DNA of 64,000 nucleotides from Microbulbifer guangxiensis (GTDB taxonomy: Bacteria > Pseudomonadota > Gammaproteobacteria > Pseudomonadales > Cellvibrionaceae): contig NZ_JAJSAQ010000003.1 in the NCBI RefSeq assembly GCF_021729075.1, forward strand, positions 310,001 to 374,000. The letters run 5' to 3'. The notes under the pieces are model-generated. The model made no database searches. It worked only from the letters and a program-made list of their open reading frames with translations, and was not told the origin of the DNA. This document shows positions 28,438 to 38,151 of this stretch, in pieces (within the stretch, counting starts at the first letter, position 1; the number at the start of each line of letters is the position of its first letter). The position numbers and the translations under genes were made by a program.

Positions 28438-29352
28438 TCAGGCCTGTGCTTTGCGGGGTTGGCGGTTGTCCAGCAAGTCCGCGAGGGCGGCTTCGAGCGT
28501 GGGAAAGCGGAAGGTGTAACCAGTATCCAGTGCTGTGCGCGGTTCCATGCGCTGGCTTGCCAGCAGCAGCTCCTCTGCCATTTCCCCGAACATCAATTTC
28601 AGCGCCCATCCCGGTGTGCGGACCAGGCACGGGCGATGCAGCTGCTTGGCCAGCAGCCGGGCGAAGCTGTTATTGGTTACCGCCTCGGGTGCGCAGGCGT
28701 TGAATGGCAGGCACACGTGCCGGTCGATGGCGTGCAGCATCAGCCCGACGATATCGTCCTCGTGAATCCAGCTCATCCACTGTTCGCCGGATCCCATTGG
28801 TCCGCCGGCTCCGAGCCGAAACGGAGGCAGCATCTGGGAGAGTGCGCCACCACGGGTCGAGAGGACGATTCCCGTCCGCATGATACCCACACAAATCCCA
28901 GCCTGTTGCAGTGGCAGGGTGGCCGCCTCCCAATCACGGCAGAGCTCGGCGGAAAAGCCACCCCCCGGCGGATTGTTTTCCTTCAGGAGGTCGCCACCTC
29001 TGTCTCCGTAATAGCCCACGGCGGAACCGGATAGAACAAAACGCGGTCGTTGCGCCAGTGACAGGCACCAGCGCACCAGCACTTCTGTGGTGTCGATACG
29101 GGAGTTGCGGATTTCCTCGCGGCGCTTCTCTGTCCAGCGGTGGTTAATGGGTTCACCGGCCAGATTGACCACCACATCCACCGGTTCCTCTACCTGATGC
29201 AGCTCGGCCACACCTTTGGCCGTCTCGCCGCAGAGTTCCCTGACTTTATCCGGTTGTCTGCTCAGCACTGTCACGGTATTGCCGCGAGCAAGCCACTGCT
29301 GGCAAAAGTGCCGGCCGATCAAGCCGGTTCCGCCGGTGATTAAACAATGCAT
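28438..29352 (-). CDS. yfcH: TIGR01777-type NAD(P)-dependent epimerase
   Basis: A 304-residue extended-SDR protein (YfcH/SDR39U1 family). MHCLITGGTGLIGRHF gives the Rossmann GxxGxxG, VVNLAGEPINHRWTEKRRE is the family-specific block, and SGSAVGYYGDRG supplies the active-site Tyr region. The C-terminal DUF1731-type end RTALDTGYTFRFPTLEAALADLL is intact. In bacteria the biochemical function is unproven. The start at 29352 is standard for the family; an ATG at 29379 would add nine residues, and neither has a strong ribosome site. The 323 bases upstream, to the divergent outer-membrane protein, hold only promoters (a TATACT at 29612-29617). Confidence 0.88.
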   Translation of the reverse strand: MHCLITGGTGLIGRHFCQQWLARGNTVTVLSRQPDKVRELCGETAKGVAELHQVEEPVDVVVNLAGEPINHRWTEKRREEIRNSRIDTTEVLVRWCLSLAQRPRFVLSGSAVGYYGDRGGDLLKENNPPGGGFSAELCRDWEAATLPLQQAGICVGIMRTGIVLSTRGGALSQMLPPFRLGAGGPMGSGEQWMSWIHEDDIVGLMLHAIDRHVCLPFNACAPEAVTNNSFARLLAKQLHRPCLVRTPGWALKLMFGEMAEELLLASQRMEPRTALDTGYTFRFPTLEAALADLLDNRQPRKAQA

Positions 29353-29675
29353 AGAGTTGGCATCCGTGCCTTTTGTCATTTATTGGTCAGCATAATAGCA
29401 GTCAGTAGCGTGATTCACTGTTGCTCTGGGACTCTTCAGGCAATTTATGCGCAGTGTAAGCCAATCACCTGATCTGCTGGTGGCTTTAGGCGCCCGCTTG
29501 TCTCTCTGCTGCTTTGTCTGCTTGCTGGTCTGGAAGTGCCGGGGTTTTGCAACGCAATACGTGAGATCGTGGGCGGCTATGTTGCGTGGGCGCCTGAAAC
29601 GGGGCCCTTGCTATACTCCGTTTGACCAGTGGCCAACGGATGTGGCCCATCACCTGCGCAGTAGAGGTATACAGG

Positions 29676-30173
29676 ATGTTGAGCAGGGCCTTGGCGGTAG
29701 CAGCGAGGTTTTTTGGGGTTCAGTGGTTTCTTGTTGCCGCCGTGTCATTTGCAGCTGCAGATGTCTCGGCAGAGGAGAGTCCTCAGAGCATTGTTTCGGT
29801 CGGCCTCGGCCAGGCACTGTTTAACGGCGATATGACGGCAGCAGAATTGTCATACCGGCACCGACGGTGGGAGTTCGGCGGGGTGATTCTCGGTCAGGGG
29901 GATACGGCCGAGGGGGAGCAGGAACGGCTCGGCTACGCAGCCTCCATTACCCGTGTCCTGCGCCCGGGCTGGGAGTGGTGTCGCGGCAGCTTCTACGGAC
30001 GTGTTGGTGTTTCCTACGTCGATGGCTCACCACTGGTCGGCCACTTCAATTTCAGGACGGGTTTTGGAATCGACTTCAGGGCTTTTTCCCTGGAATATCA
30101 ACATTTCTCCAGTGCCAGCCTGACCCGTCTCAATACCGGTATCGACGTTATACAGTTCCGAATTCCCTTCTGA
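29676..30173 (+). CDS. PagL-like lipid A deacylase / outer-membrane beta-barrel
   Basis: A 165-residue protein with signal peptide (cleavage near ADVSA) and an eight-strand-sized barrel. Near the C-terminus EYQHFSSASLTRLNTGID matches the PagL active-site pattern (His143 and Ser145, in the H-x-S arrangement, followed by an N-x-G turn), so a lipid A 3-O-deacylase (acyloxyacyl-hydrolase-like) role is likely. FGIDFRAFSLEYQ and WEFGGVILGQG give typical alternating strands. The ATG follows GAGGT. The final residue is Phe, the usual BAM recognition end. Convergent with lnt. Confidence 0.7.
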   Translation: MLSRALAVAARFFGVQWFLVAAVSFAAADVSAEESPQSIVSVGLGQALFNGDMTAAELSYRHRRWEFGGVILGQGDTAEGEQERLGYAASITRVLRPGWEWCRGSFYGRVGVSYVDGSPLVGHFNFRTGFGIDFRAFSLEYQHFSSASLTRLNTGIDVIQFRIPF

Positions 30174-30200
30174 GCAGGTTTCCGGCCAGGCGGGTAGGGT

Positions 30201-31778
30201 TCAATTGCCCTCGGCCGCCTCGCTGGCAAGCACTGGCTCCCCGGCCGCGCCGCGCTTCCGTTGGAGCAGCAGTGCCGCAGCGAGCATCACCGCTGCCAGA
30301 GCCAGCATTCCCCAGATTCCCAGCAGCATAAACGGCGTAGCGCCACTCTTCGCTCTCACCTTGCCGGTCATGGTGGCCTGCTCGAACTGTGGAAGGCGCT
30401 CGACAATCTGGCCGCGCGGGTCGACGACGGCAGTTACCCCTGTATTGGTGGCTCGCACCAGGTAGCGTCCAGTCTCCAGGGCACGCATCTGCGCCATCTG
30501 CATGTGTTGAAGGGGCCCGATGGAAGCGCCGAACCAGGCATCGTTGCTGATGGTCAGGAGAACTTCCGAGCTCAGGGCACTCTCCGATACCAGTGCCGGA
30601 TAGACGATTTCATAGCAGATCAGTGGCGCCCACCCGGCACCGGCTGCCAGCAGTGGTTGCTGCTCGTCCGGACCGGGGCGGATAAAGGAGGTGGGCAAAT
30701 CGAAGAACTCGATAGTGCCGCGCAGCCAGTCTTCCAGCGGCACATACTCACCGAAGGGCACCAGGTGGCGCTTGTGGTAAACGTGGGGGCTGCGGCCGAA
30801 TACGGCGGCGGAGTTGTGCACCAGCCGGCGGGGGTTGCCATTCTCGGGCGTTTCGATGCGATCGTAGAGAATGCCGCTGATCAGATCGATGCCGGTCTGC
30901 TCGGCGTTTCTCTGCAATGCCTGCATCAGGTTGGGGGCCTGGCTGTATAACAGGGGCAGCGCGGCCTCCGGCCAGATAATCACGTCCACGTTCTGGCTGG
31001 CCAGCTGGCGGGTGCCCTCCTGGTAGCGGCTGATGGTCTCACCGCGGAATTCCGGCAGCCACTTTTTTTCCTGGGGGATGTTGGCCTGGACCAGCCCCAC
31101 GGAGATCTCACCGCCGGCCTCGGTCCACTCGACCTGCGACAGCAGGGCGCCGGCGGGCCAGGTCATGGCCGCGGCGATAATCAGGGCCAGGTTGCCTTTC
31201 TGCTGGCGCAGGGGCAGCTTGCGGGCCGCCAGAAGCGCGATGACAGCCGCGGACAGTGCCAGTAGCAGGCCGATACCGTACACGCTCAGCACGGGCGCCC
31301 AGCCGGACAGCCAGGTCGAGCTGTGGGCATAGCCGGCAAACAGCCACGGGAAACCGGTAAACAGCCAGGTGCGCAGCCACTCGCTCAGGAACCACAGAGC
31401 GGGGAATGCGAGGGCGAAACTCAGCGGGTTGCCGGTGAAGCGGCCGATCGCCAGGAATGGCAGTGCCAGCGCTGCCGCGAGGATGGCGACGAAGCCGCCG
31501 GTCAGCAGCAGGCCCAGTGGCATCGACGAACCGCCAAAGTCGGTGATCGATACGTAGACCCAGGAACCGCCACTGGCAAAGAGGCCGAAACCGAAGCAGA
31601 ACGCCAGCCAGAAACCGGCTCTCTTGCCGAGGCGACCGGTATCGGCGGCCCGCAGGTTCAGCCAGGCGAACAGCGCCAGCGACAGCAGGCCCGCAGGCCA
31701 GAAGTCGAAGGGCGCGAAGGACAGGGTCATCAGGCCGCCGGCGGCGGCACTGGCGAGGGGCAGAAACAGTTTGCGCAT
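30201..31778 (-). CDS. lnt: Apolipoprotein N-acyltransferase
   Basis: A 525-residue inner-membrane enzyme that adds the third acyl chain to outer-membrane lipoproteins. Six or more membrane segments fill about residues 10-210, then the nitrilase-like domain with the Glu of VIIWPEAALP, the Lys region HKRHLVPFGEYVPLEDW, and the Cys of APLICYEIVYP. A final C-terminal membrane helix (FMLLGIWGMLALAAVMLAAALLL) anchors the end. Last gene of the miaB - phoH - ybeY - corC - lnt cluster, as in E. coli. Confidence 0.96.
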   Translation of the reverse strand: MRKLFLPLASAAAGGLMTLSFAPFDFWPAGLLSLALFAWLNLRAADTGRLGKRAGFWLAFCFGFGLFASGGSWVYVSITDFGGSSMPLGLLLTGGFVAILAAALALPFLAIGRFTGNPLSFALAFPALWFLSEWLRTWLFTGFPWLFAGYAHSSTWLSGWAPVLSVYGIGLLLALSAAVIALLAARKLPLRQQKGNLALIIAAAMTWPAGALLSQVEWTEAGGEISVGLVQANIPQEKKWLPEFRGETISRYQEGTRQLASQNVDVIIWPEAALPLLYSQAPNLMQALQRNAEQTGIDLISGILYDRIETPENGNPRRLVHNSAAVFGRSPHVYHKRHLVPFGEYVPLEDWLRGTIEFFDLPTSFIRPGPDEQQPLLAAGAGWAPLICYEIVYPALVSESALSSEVLLTISNDAWFGASIGPLQHMQMAQMRALETGRYLVRATNTGVTAVVDPRGQIVERLPQFEQATMTGKVRAKSGATPFMLLGIWGMLALAAVMLAAALLLQRKRGAAGEPVLASEAAEGN

Positions 31779-31830
31779 GGATCTGGTCTCACTGGCGCCC
31801 TGCGCCTGCAGGGCAGCCGGGCGAAGCTGT

Positions 31831-32727
31831 TTACTCTTCTTCGCGAGGCTGACGGTGCCCGCGTTGGACTCGCAACAAGTGAATCTGGCGATTGTCCGCG
31901 TAGAGGACCCGGAAGCGGAATTCCGCCAGGTCGGTCACTTCATCGCGGCTCGGAAGGTGGCCGAATGACTGCATGATCAGGCCGCCGACAGTGTCGAACT
32001 CCTCGTCGCTGAGCTCACTCTCGAAGTACTCGTTGAACTCCTCGATGGGGGTGAGCGCCTTGACGATGAAGTCATTGTCGCCGACTTTGCGGATAAAGCT
32101 GTCCGCCTCTTCCTCGTCGGTTTCGTCTTCGATATCGCCGACAATCTCCTCGAGGATGTCCTCGATGGTCACCACCCCGGAGACACCGCCGTACTCGTCG
32201 ATCACCACGGCCATGTGGTAGCGGTTCTCGCGGAACTCCCGCAGCAGGATGTTGAGGCGCTTGCTCTCGGGAATGATGTTGGCGGGGCGGATGATGCTCT
32301 CGAGCTCGAAGCCCTCGACGCCCTTGAGGATCAGCGGCAGCAGGTCTTTGGCCAGCAGTATGCCGCGTATGTCATCGATGCTCTCGCCAATCACCGGGAA
32401 GCGGGAGTGACCGGATTCGATGATCTTGGGCAGGAACTCCTCCGGCTTGTCCTGGAGGCTGACCACCACCATCTGCGAGCGGGGAATCATGATCTCCCGC
32501 ACCTGCTGGCTCGAGACGTCCAGGGCGCCCTCGATGATGGACAGGGCCTCGGCGTCTACCAGCTTGTTGTCTGCCGCATCCTTGATGATGTCGAGCAGCT
32601 CGTCGCGGGACTTGGGCTCGGCGGAAAAGGCGCCGAACAGTTTTTCCAGCCAGTTCTTCTCCCCCGATCGGGGTTTGCCGGAAGACTGGCTACTTGGGGG
32701 TTCGTCTGTGGTCATGGATGTGGCCAT
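31831..32727 (-). CDS. corC: CorC/HlyC-type CBS-domain protein (YbeX)
   Basis: A 298-residue cytoplasmic protein: a short acidic/Ser-rich N-terminus, tandem CBS domains (REIMIPRSQMVVVSLQDKPEE; GILLAKDLLPLILKG; MAVVIDEYGGVSGVVTIEDI) and the C-terminal transporter-associated CorC_HlyC domain. It is implicated in magnesium/cobalt efflux and, in newer work on YbeX, in ribosome metabolism. The start has CGGAG close by. It sits 53 bp upstream of lnt in the conserved cluster. Confidence 0.93.
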   Translation of the reverse strand: MATSMTTDEPPSSQSSGKPRSGEKNWLEKLFGAFSAEPKSRDELLDIIKDAADNKLVDAEALSIIEGALDVSSQQVREIMIPRSQMVVVSLQDKPEEFLPKIIESGHSRFPVIGESIDDIRGILLAKDLLPLILKGVEGFELESIIRPANIIPESKRLNILLREFRENRYHMAVVIDEYGGVSGVVTIEDILEEIVGDIEDETDEEEADSFIRKVGDNDFIVKALTPIEEFNEYFESELSDEEFDTVGGLIMQSFGHLPSRDEVTDLAEFRFRVLYADNRQIHLLRVQRGHRQPREEE

Positions 32728-32773
32728 GCGCTCCGATTTCTCTCTTCGTGTCTCAAAAACGCCTTGCGGGCGG

Positions 32774-33262
32774 TCAGGCCCCGGGGGCCTCGGTTGGTCT
32801 ATCCGCGGGCTGGTAGGGATCGGCGATGCCGAGCCCGGCCAGTACCTTCACTTCCAGGCCTTCCATTATCTCCGCCTCGGCGTCCTCAATATGGTCGTAA
32901 CCCAGAAGGTGCAGTGTGCCATGGACCACCATGTGTGCCCAGTGCGCCGGGCTCGCCTTGTGCTGTTCCTCCGCTTCCCGCGCCACCACGGGGGCGCAGA
33001 TCACGAGATCGCCGAGCAATGGCAGATCGACTTCCTCCGGCAGTTCCGCCGGAAAGGATAATACATTGGTGGGTTTGTCCTTGCCCCGGTAGTCACGGTT
33101 CAGCTGCTGGCTCTCTGCCTCATCGACAATGCGGATGGAGAGTTCGGCCTCGTCGCGGTGGCCCTCCAGCGCCGCCAGCACCCACTGGCGGATCTGTTCA
33201 TCGGTCGGGAGTGCGGTGGCACGGCTGGCCCGCTGCACGTCCAGGTGGAGCTCCGGCATCAC
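32774..33262 (-). CDS. ybeY: Endoribonuclease YbeY
   Basis: A 162-residue metal-dependent RNase for 16S rRNA 3' maturation and ribosome quality control. The zinc site [11 protein letters not shown] (three His) is intact, preceded by [13 protein letters not shown] and [18 protein letters not shown]. The C-terminus has a family-typical end plus an extra Pro/Glu tail. Between phoH (21 bp) and corC, the standard order. Confidence 0.95.
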   Translation of the reverse strand: MMPELHLDVQRASRATALPTDEQIRQWVLAALEGHRDEAELSIRIVDEAESQQLNRDYRGKDKPTNVLSFPAELPEEVDLPLLGDLVICAPVVAREAEEQHKASPAHWAHMVVHGTLHLLGYDHIEDAEAEIMEGLEVKVLAGLGIADPYQPADRPTEAPGA

Positions 33263-33283
33263 TGGATAGCGAAGAGCGCGGCC

Positions 33284-34342
33284 TCAGGCCGCGTCTTCAC
33301 TCGGGTTGCCGGCGGCGGCTTCGCGGGCCGCCTCGTAGACATCGTAGGCTTCGACGATGCGCTGCACCAGCGGGTGGCGCACCACATCCTTGGCCCCGAA
33401 ATGGGTAAAGCTGATGCCGTTCACCTTGCCCAGTACCTCGATGGCATGGCGCAGGCCGGAGGCCTGGCCGCGGGGCAGGTCGATCTGGCTCGGGTCACCG
33501 GTGATGACCGCAGTGGAGCCGAAGCCGATCCGGGTCAGGAACATCTTCATCTGCTCGCGGGTGGTGTTCTGGCTCTCGTCCAGGATCACGAAGGCATTGT
33601 TCAGGGTCCGCCCGCGCATGTAGGCCAGCGGTGCCACCTCGATCACGTTGCGCTCGATCAGCTTGCCCACGGTCTCGAAGCCGAGCATTTCATACAGGGC
33701 GTCGTAGAGTGGGCGCAGGTAGGGGTCGACCTTCTGGCTCAGGTCGCCGGGCAGGAAGCCCAGTTTCTCACCGGCTTCCACCGCCGGGCGCACCAGCAGG
33801 ATGCGCTCCACCTCGTCCTTCAGCAGTGACTCGACCGCGCAGGCGACCGCGAGATAGGTCTTGCCGGTACCGGCCGGGCCGATACCGAAGTTGATATCGT
33901 TGGTCTGCACCGCGCGCACATACCGGCGCTGGTTCAGCCCGCGCGGGCGCACGGAACACTTCTTGGTGCGGATCAGCACTACCTCGTCCGCATCACCACT
34001 GCTGTCGGAGTCATTTTTCTCCAGCAGTTCCTCCACGCCGGACTGCTGCAGGGCGAGGTGGATCTCGTCCGGTGTCAGGTGGTCCCGGGACTCGGTCTCC
34101 CCGTAGAGGAAACTGAGCAGCTCACCGGCGGCGCGGGCACTCCTGGGCTCGCCGTAAAAAGCGAACTGGTTGCCGCGGTTGCGGATTTCGATATCGAGTC
34201 GCTGTTCTATCTGACGCAGGTGTTCGTCAAACTGGCCGCAGAGGTTGGCGAGGCGGCGCGCGTCGTTGGGTTCGAGGGTGATGCTGTGGGCGAGAGTATG
34301 TGTTTCCAAATTGGTTTCGGCACCTGTATTGGGGACTTTCAC
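33284..34342 (-). CDS. phoH: PhoH-like ATPase (YbeZ)
   Basis: About 352 residues from the GTG at 34342; a TTG at 34393 (369 residues) and another TTG near residue 12 of this model are alternatives, as no start has a strong ribosome site. The P-loop is GPAGTGKTYLAVACAVESLL, Walker B FVILDESQNT, and the ATPase core has RILLVRPAVEAGEKLGFLPGD and GDPSQIDLPRGQASGL. YbeZ works with YbeY in RNA processing. The C-terminal EAYDVYEAAREAAAG is normal. It follows miaB by about 154 bp containing a GC-rich inverted repeat. Confidence 0.93.
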   Translation of the reverse strand: MKVPNTGAETNLETHTLAHSITLEPNDARRLANLCGQFDEHLRQIEQRLDIEIRNRGNQFAFYGEPRSARAAGELLSFLYGETESRDHLTPDEIHLALQQSGVEELLEKNDSDSSGDADEVVLIRTKKCSVRPRGLNQRRYVRAVQTNDINFGIGPAGTGKTYLAVACAVESLLKDEVERILLVRPAVEAGEKLGFLPGDLSQKVDPYLRPLYDALYEMLGFETVGKLIERNVIEVAPLAYMRGRTLNNAFVILDESQNTTREQMKMFLTRIGFGSTAVITGDPSQIDLPRGQASGLRHAIEVLGKVNGISFTHFGAKDVVRHPLVQRIVEAYDVYEAAREAAAGNPSEDAA

Positions 34343-34496
34343 TGCTAGGGTATACCGATTTTCCCGGTGGGGGAAAGGCCGGAGTGTGACCAATACCTTC
34401 TAACTGACAAAACCGCTTATAACACGGGGGTATTACAGTTTCGGGGCTGTGACCGGCAGGCCGCCAGCCCCGAATGGCCGGCTATTCAGAGGATTC

Positions 34497-35876
34497 TCAG
34501 AACAGCGGGCCTTCCAGCTCCGAAGTCACCAGGGTGCCGCGCAGGGAGTTGGGCAGGGCCTCCTCGATCAGGACATCCGCAAACTTGCCGATCAGTGCCA
34601 TGTCGTCGGCGCGGAAGTTGACCACGCGGTTGTTTTCGGTCCGGCCCTGCAGCTGCCCCGGGTCTTTCTTGGAGACACCGGTCACCAGCACCCGCTCGGT
34701 GTTGCCCACCATGCGCCGGGCGATCTCTGCCGCCTGCTGGTTGATACGGTGCTGCAGCAACTGCAGGCGCTGCTTCTTCACTTCCTCCGGGGTCTCGTCC
34801 GGCAGGTCCGCCGCCGGGGTGCCCGGGCGCGCGGAATAGATGAAGCTGAACGAGATATCGAAACCCACATCCTGAATCAGCTTCATGGTGTCTTCGAAGT
34901 CTTTCTCGGTCTCACCGGGGAAACCGATGATAAAGTCCGAAGACAGGCAGATATCCGGGCGGATCTTGCGCAGGCGGCGGATCTTGGACTTGTACTCCAG
35001 CGCCGTGTGGCCGCGTTTCATGGCCATCAGGATACGGTCGGAGCCGCTTTGCACCGGCAGGTGCAGGTGGTTGACCAGCTCCGGCACCTCGGCGTACACG
35101 TCGATCAGCGCATCGGAGAACTCCACCGGGTGGGAGGTGGTGTAGCGGATGCGGTCGATGCCGTCGATGGCGGCCACATAGGTGATCAGCTCGGCGAAAT
35201 CCACGATCTGGCCGTCGTCACCGGGGGCCCGGTAGGCGTTCACGTTCTGGCCCAGCAGGTTCACCTCGCGCACGCCCTGGTCTGCCAGGTGCGCCACTTC
35301 CTCCAGCACGTCCGCCACCGGGCGGCTCACTTCCTCACCGCGGGTGTAGGGCACCACGCAGAAGGTGCAGTACTTGGAGCAGCCCTCCATGATGGACACG
35401 AACGCGGTGGCGCCATCCGCCTCCGGCTGCGGCAGGCGGTCGAACTTCTCGATTTCCGGGAAAGTGACGTCCACCACCACCGCGCCGGTGTCCTGGCGGC
35501 GGGTCTCCATCATTTCCGGCAGGCGGTGCAGGGTCTGCGGGCCAAAGATCAGGTCCACATAGGGAGCGCGCTTGGCGATCGCTTCGCCCTCCTGGCTCGC
35601 CACGCAGCCACCGACGCCGATCACCAGATCGGGATTTTTTTCCTTCAGGTGCTTCCAGCGGCCCAGCTGGTGGAACAATTTTTCCTGTGCCTTCTCGCGA
35701 ATAGAACAGGTGTTGACCAGCAGGACGTCCGCCTCTTCCGGGTCATCAGTGGGCACCATGGCGTGGGACTCGCCGAGCAGATCGCGCATACGCGCCGAGT
35801 CGTACTCGTTCATCTGGCAGCCGTGGGTCTTGATAAAGAGCTTTTTCACCCTGTTTTCGGTCGGGGTCTCGGACAT
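34497..35876 (-). CDS. miaB: tRNA-2-methylthio-N6-dimethylallyladenosine synthase
   Basis: A 459-residue radical-SAM methylthiotransferase modifying A37 of tRNAs. Three N-terminal cysteines bind the auxiliary cluster ([37 protein letters not shown]) and CSKYCTFC is the SAM cluster; the C-terminal TRAM domain includes [20 protein letters not shown]. Length is standard. First gene of the conserved cluster, divergent from the DUF1820 gene over about 200 bp. Confidence 0.97.
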   Translation of the reverse strand: MSETPTENRVKKLFIKTHGCQMNEYDSARMRDLLGESHAMVPTDDPEEADVLLVNTCSIREKAQEKLFHQLGRWKHLKEKNPDLVIGVGGCVASQEGEAIAKRAPYVDLIFGPQTLHRLPEMMETRRQDTGAVVVDVTFPEIEKFDRLPQPEADGATAFVSIMEGCSKYCTFCVVPYTRGEEVSRPVADVLEEVAHLADQGVREVNLLGQNVNAYRAPGDDGQIVDFAELITYVAAIDGIDRIRYTTSHPVEFSDALIDVYAEVPELVNHLHLPVQSGSDRILMAMKRGHTALEYKSKIRRLRKIRPDICLSSDFIIGFPGETEKDFEDTMKLIQDVGFDISFSFIYSARPGTPAADLPDETPEEVKKQRLQLLQHRINQQAAEIARRMVGNTERVLVTGVSKKDPGQLQGRTENNRVVNFRADDMALIGKFADVLIEEALPNSLRGTLVTSELEGPLF

Positions 35877-36076
35877 AGCGGGCCTGGTTAAAAACTGGTC
35901 AATTTAAAAGGTGGGGCATTATAGCGATCCGGCCCTGCACTGCCTAGCCGGTGGCAGCGCCCGGCGGTATTAGGCCACCCGCAGCTATGCTATCCTTCCG
36001 CGCTTTTTCCGGCCCCGGCCATTCCGGGGCGGCGAGACTAGTATTCCCAGGGGCCTTACCCCATCCAGAGATACCT

Positions 36077-36409
36077 ATGGCGAACCCGATCTACAAAGTT
36101 ATCTTTCACAACCAGAACCAGGTGTACGAACTCTATGCCCGTGCCATCTACCAGAGCGAGATGTACGGCTTTATCGAGGTGGAGGAGTTCGTGTTCGGTG
36201 AGAAGTCCCAGCTGGTGGTGGATCCCAGCGAGGAGAAGCTGAAGACCGAATTCGCCTCGGTGACCCGTTCCTATATCCCCATGCACAGCATCGTCCGCAT
36301 CGATGAGGTGGAGAAAGAGGGCACCGGCAAGATTGTCGAGGTCAAGGGAGACAAGGTCACCCAGTTCCCGTTTCCGGCTCCCATGCGCCCGCCGGTGGAC
36401 AGCGAATAG
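36077..36409 (+). CDS. DUF1820 family protein
   Basis: A 110-residue soluble protein starting MANPIYKVIFHNQNQVYELYA, with VEEFVFGEKSQLVVDPSEEKL and YIPMHSIVRIDEVEKEGTG, the complete pattern of DUF1820, a small gammaproteobacterial family of unknown function. The ATG at 36077 follows AGAG; the frame is open upstream but without support. It is divergent from miaB, a common context for this family. Confidence 0.88.
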   Translation: MANPIYKVIFHNQNQVYELYARAIYQSEMYGFIEVEEFVFGEKSQLVVDPSEEKLKTEFASVTRSYIPMHSIVRIDEVEKEGTGKIVEVKGDKVTQFPFPAPMRPPVDSE

Positions 36410-36777
36410 CCCGGTAATCCCCGTCGTGTTCGCGGCAGCCCGTGGCTGCCGCCCTCCTGCCCTGTACAAACCCACCCCCCGAAAAGCGCCGCTTCGCTCC
36501 CTCTGTACTGCTCCTGGTAAGTGCGCGCCTGTGCCTGACGATTCCTCAATTGCTGGTTGAGAGAGGCGCCAGAGTCCCGTCTGGTTACTCCTGCCGGCAT
36601 GCTGGATACGCGTAACGCTTCACCGCATCTGCGCCCCGGTCCCCTCCGGGCGGCTATTCTGAGAGGTACGGAAGTTTTTGCTGTTTTCCGGCATGGATTA
36701 AAACTCCGCCAGAAAAGCACAGCAGGACACAATTCCGACCAGAACCTAAATGTAGTGGATGTCTTTTAGGTGAAGTC
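36410..36777. other. Intergenic region upstream of the membrane cassette
   Basis: About 370 bases without a convincing gene. Short open frames on both strands have no ribosome site and look random. It contains GC-rich inverted patches (CCGGTCCCCTCCGGG around 36640) and an AT-rich end (36690-36770) where the promoter of the next gene should lie. Confidence 0.4.
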
Positions 36778-38151
36778 ATGAGCACGATTCCGGCAACCAA
36801 GGCCGCCATCTCTGCACTCCGTCTTGAAGAGCGCATCGAGCGCGACGTTAAGGCGGGTATCCCCGAGGTCGATCGCATCAGCCATACGGAAAGTGAGGAG
36901 AGCCTGCGCTCCTACGTGATCCGCGAGATCATCGGCCGTGTGCACACCGACCGGCAAGACCAGCTGGATGAGCAGGTGGAAGCCCGCAAAGAAGTGGACA
37001 TTCGCCAGCTGTTCCAGGAGATCACCCACACCGAACGCAGTGTCGGTCGGCAACTGGAGAGCCGCTTCGCCACCATTGCCAAGGATCTCAAACGTTCGGC
37101 GCGGGAGTTCGCGGCAGTGCGGGCGGACCTGGAGATCTTCAAGCACCGCAACGGACTTACCCGTGAGGCCATCTATCGCGAGTCCCGCATCCTGCACTAC
37201 GCGATCATCTTCTTTATCGTTATTGCAGAGACGGCCCTGAATTCTTTCTTTCTCTCCAAGGGCAGTGAGCTCGGCCTTGTCGGTGGCTTCTTCCAGGCCT
37301 TTATCATTGCACTGGTGAACCTGGGCCTGGCCGCGTTTGCCGCTTTTTCACTGCGTGGGGTATTCCATCGCAACCCGGCGCGCAAGATGCTGTCAGTCTC
37401 ACTGTTTACCGGCGTTGCAATCCTGGCTGCGGCGTTTGTGCTCGGCGTCGGGCACTACCGGGAAGCGCTGGAGCTGAACCCGTTTGTTGCGTCAAAGCTG
37501 GCGGTGATGAATCTGTGGGGTGCACCCCTCGGCATCCACGATTTCAATGCCTGGATCATGGTGATCGTGAGTGCCATCGCGTTGATCCTGCTCACCGCCA
37601 AGTTCTTCATCGTCGACGACCGCTACCCGGGCTTTACCGCCATGACCCGCCGCACCAGGGCGCTGCGGGATCAGTGGGCCCACAGCTGTACCGATGCCAT
37701 CGACGAGCTCAACGAGGTGGCCGAGGAAGCGCGGCAGGACCTGGCAGAGAAAGAGAAGGAAATCCGCTCACAGTACATTGCCTTCAAGTCGAGTATCGAG
37801 CGCAGCGAGGAAATCAGCAGCCACTACGAGGAGGACATCGTCAAGGCCCAGGGGCTGCTGGACGAACTGGTGCGCTATTACCAGTCCTACTCCGCGCGCA
37901 TGATGAACCGCCGTGCCGCCTATTTCGGTGAGCTGTTGCGATTCGAGCTGGATACCCTGCCGAAACTCAATACCACGGGCCTGGCGCAACACAAGACCGA
38001 CCTTGAAGCCTTCGACAGGATGTTTGCCGACCTGGAGCAGGCCTACACGGACGCCATGGCAGGCATCAACCAGCAGTGCGAGACGGCCCAGCAAAAACTG
38101 GCGGTGCTGGTGGCTGATATCGAGCGCGAGAACGGACTGGGAGCAGGCTGA
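36778..38151 (+). CDS. Four-TM coiled-coil membrane protein, unknown family
   Basis: A 457-residue protein without signal peptide. Charged helical, probably coiled-coil segments (residues about 15-135 and 290-350, 410-450) flank four membrane helices at about 140-160, 167-192, 204-226 and 258-279. Both soluble parts would then be cytoplasmic. No catalytic motif or family is recognised. The ATG has AGGTGAAG upstream, and its stop overlaps the start of the next gene (TGATG), so the two products are made together. Composition is like the chromosome. The arrangement suggests a membrane scaffold or sensor complex rather than a transporter. Confidence 0.75.
   Translation: MSTIPATKAAISALRLEERIERDVKAGIPEVDRISHTESEESLRSYVIREIIGRVHTDRQDQLDEQVEARKEVDIRQLFQEITHTERSVGRQLESRFATIAKDLKRSAREFAAVRADLEIFKHRNGLTREAIYRESRILHYAIIFFIVIAETALNSFFLSKGSELGLVGGFFQAFIIALVNLGLAAFAAFSLRGVFHRNPARKMLSVSLFTGVAILAAAFVLGVGHYREALELNPFVASKLAVMNLWGAPLGIHDFNAWIMVIVSAIALILLTAKFFIVDDRYPGFTAMTRRTRALRDQWAHSCTDAIDELNEVAEEARQDLAEKEKEIRSQYIAFKSSIERSEEISSHYEEDIVKAQGLLDELVRYYQSYSARMMNRRAAYFGELLRFELDTLPKLNTTGLAQHKTDLEAFDRMFADLEQAYTDAMAGINQQCETAQQKLAVLVADIERENGLGAG

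Noticed and set aside
34449..35891. A 480-codon frame antisense to miaB
   Set aside because: MiaB motifs and cluster order fix the minus strand; antisense product is His/Gln/Leu-rich shadow.
36271..36732. Minus-strand 153-codon frame across the DUF1820 gene and the following gap
   Set aside because: Overlaps the confident DUF1820 gene and lacks a start signal.
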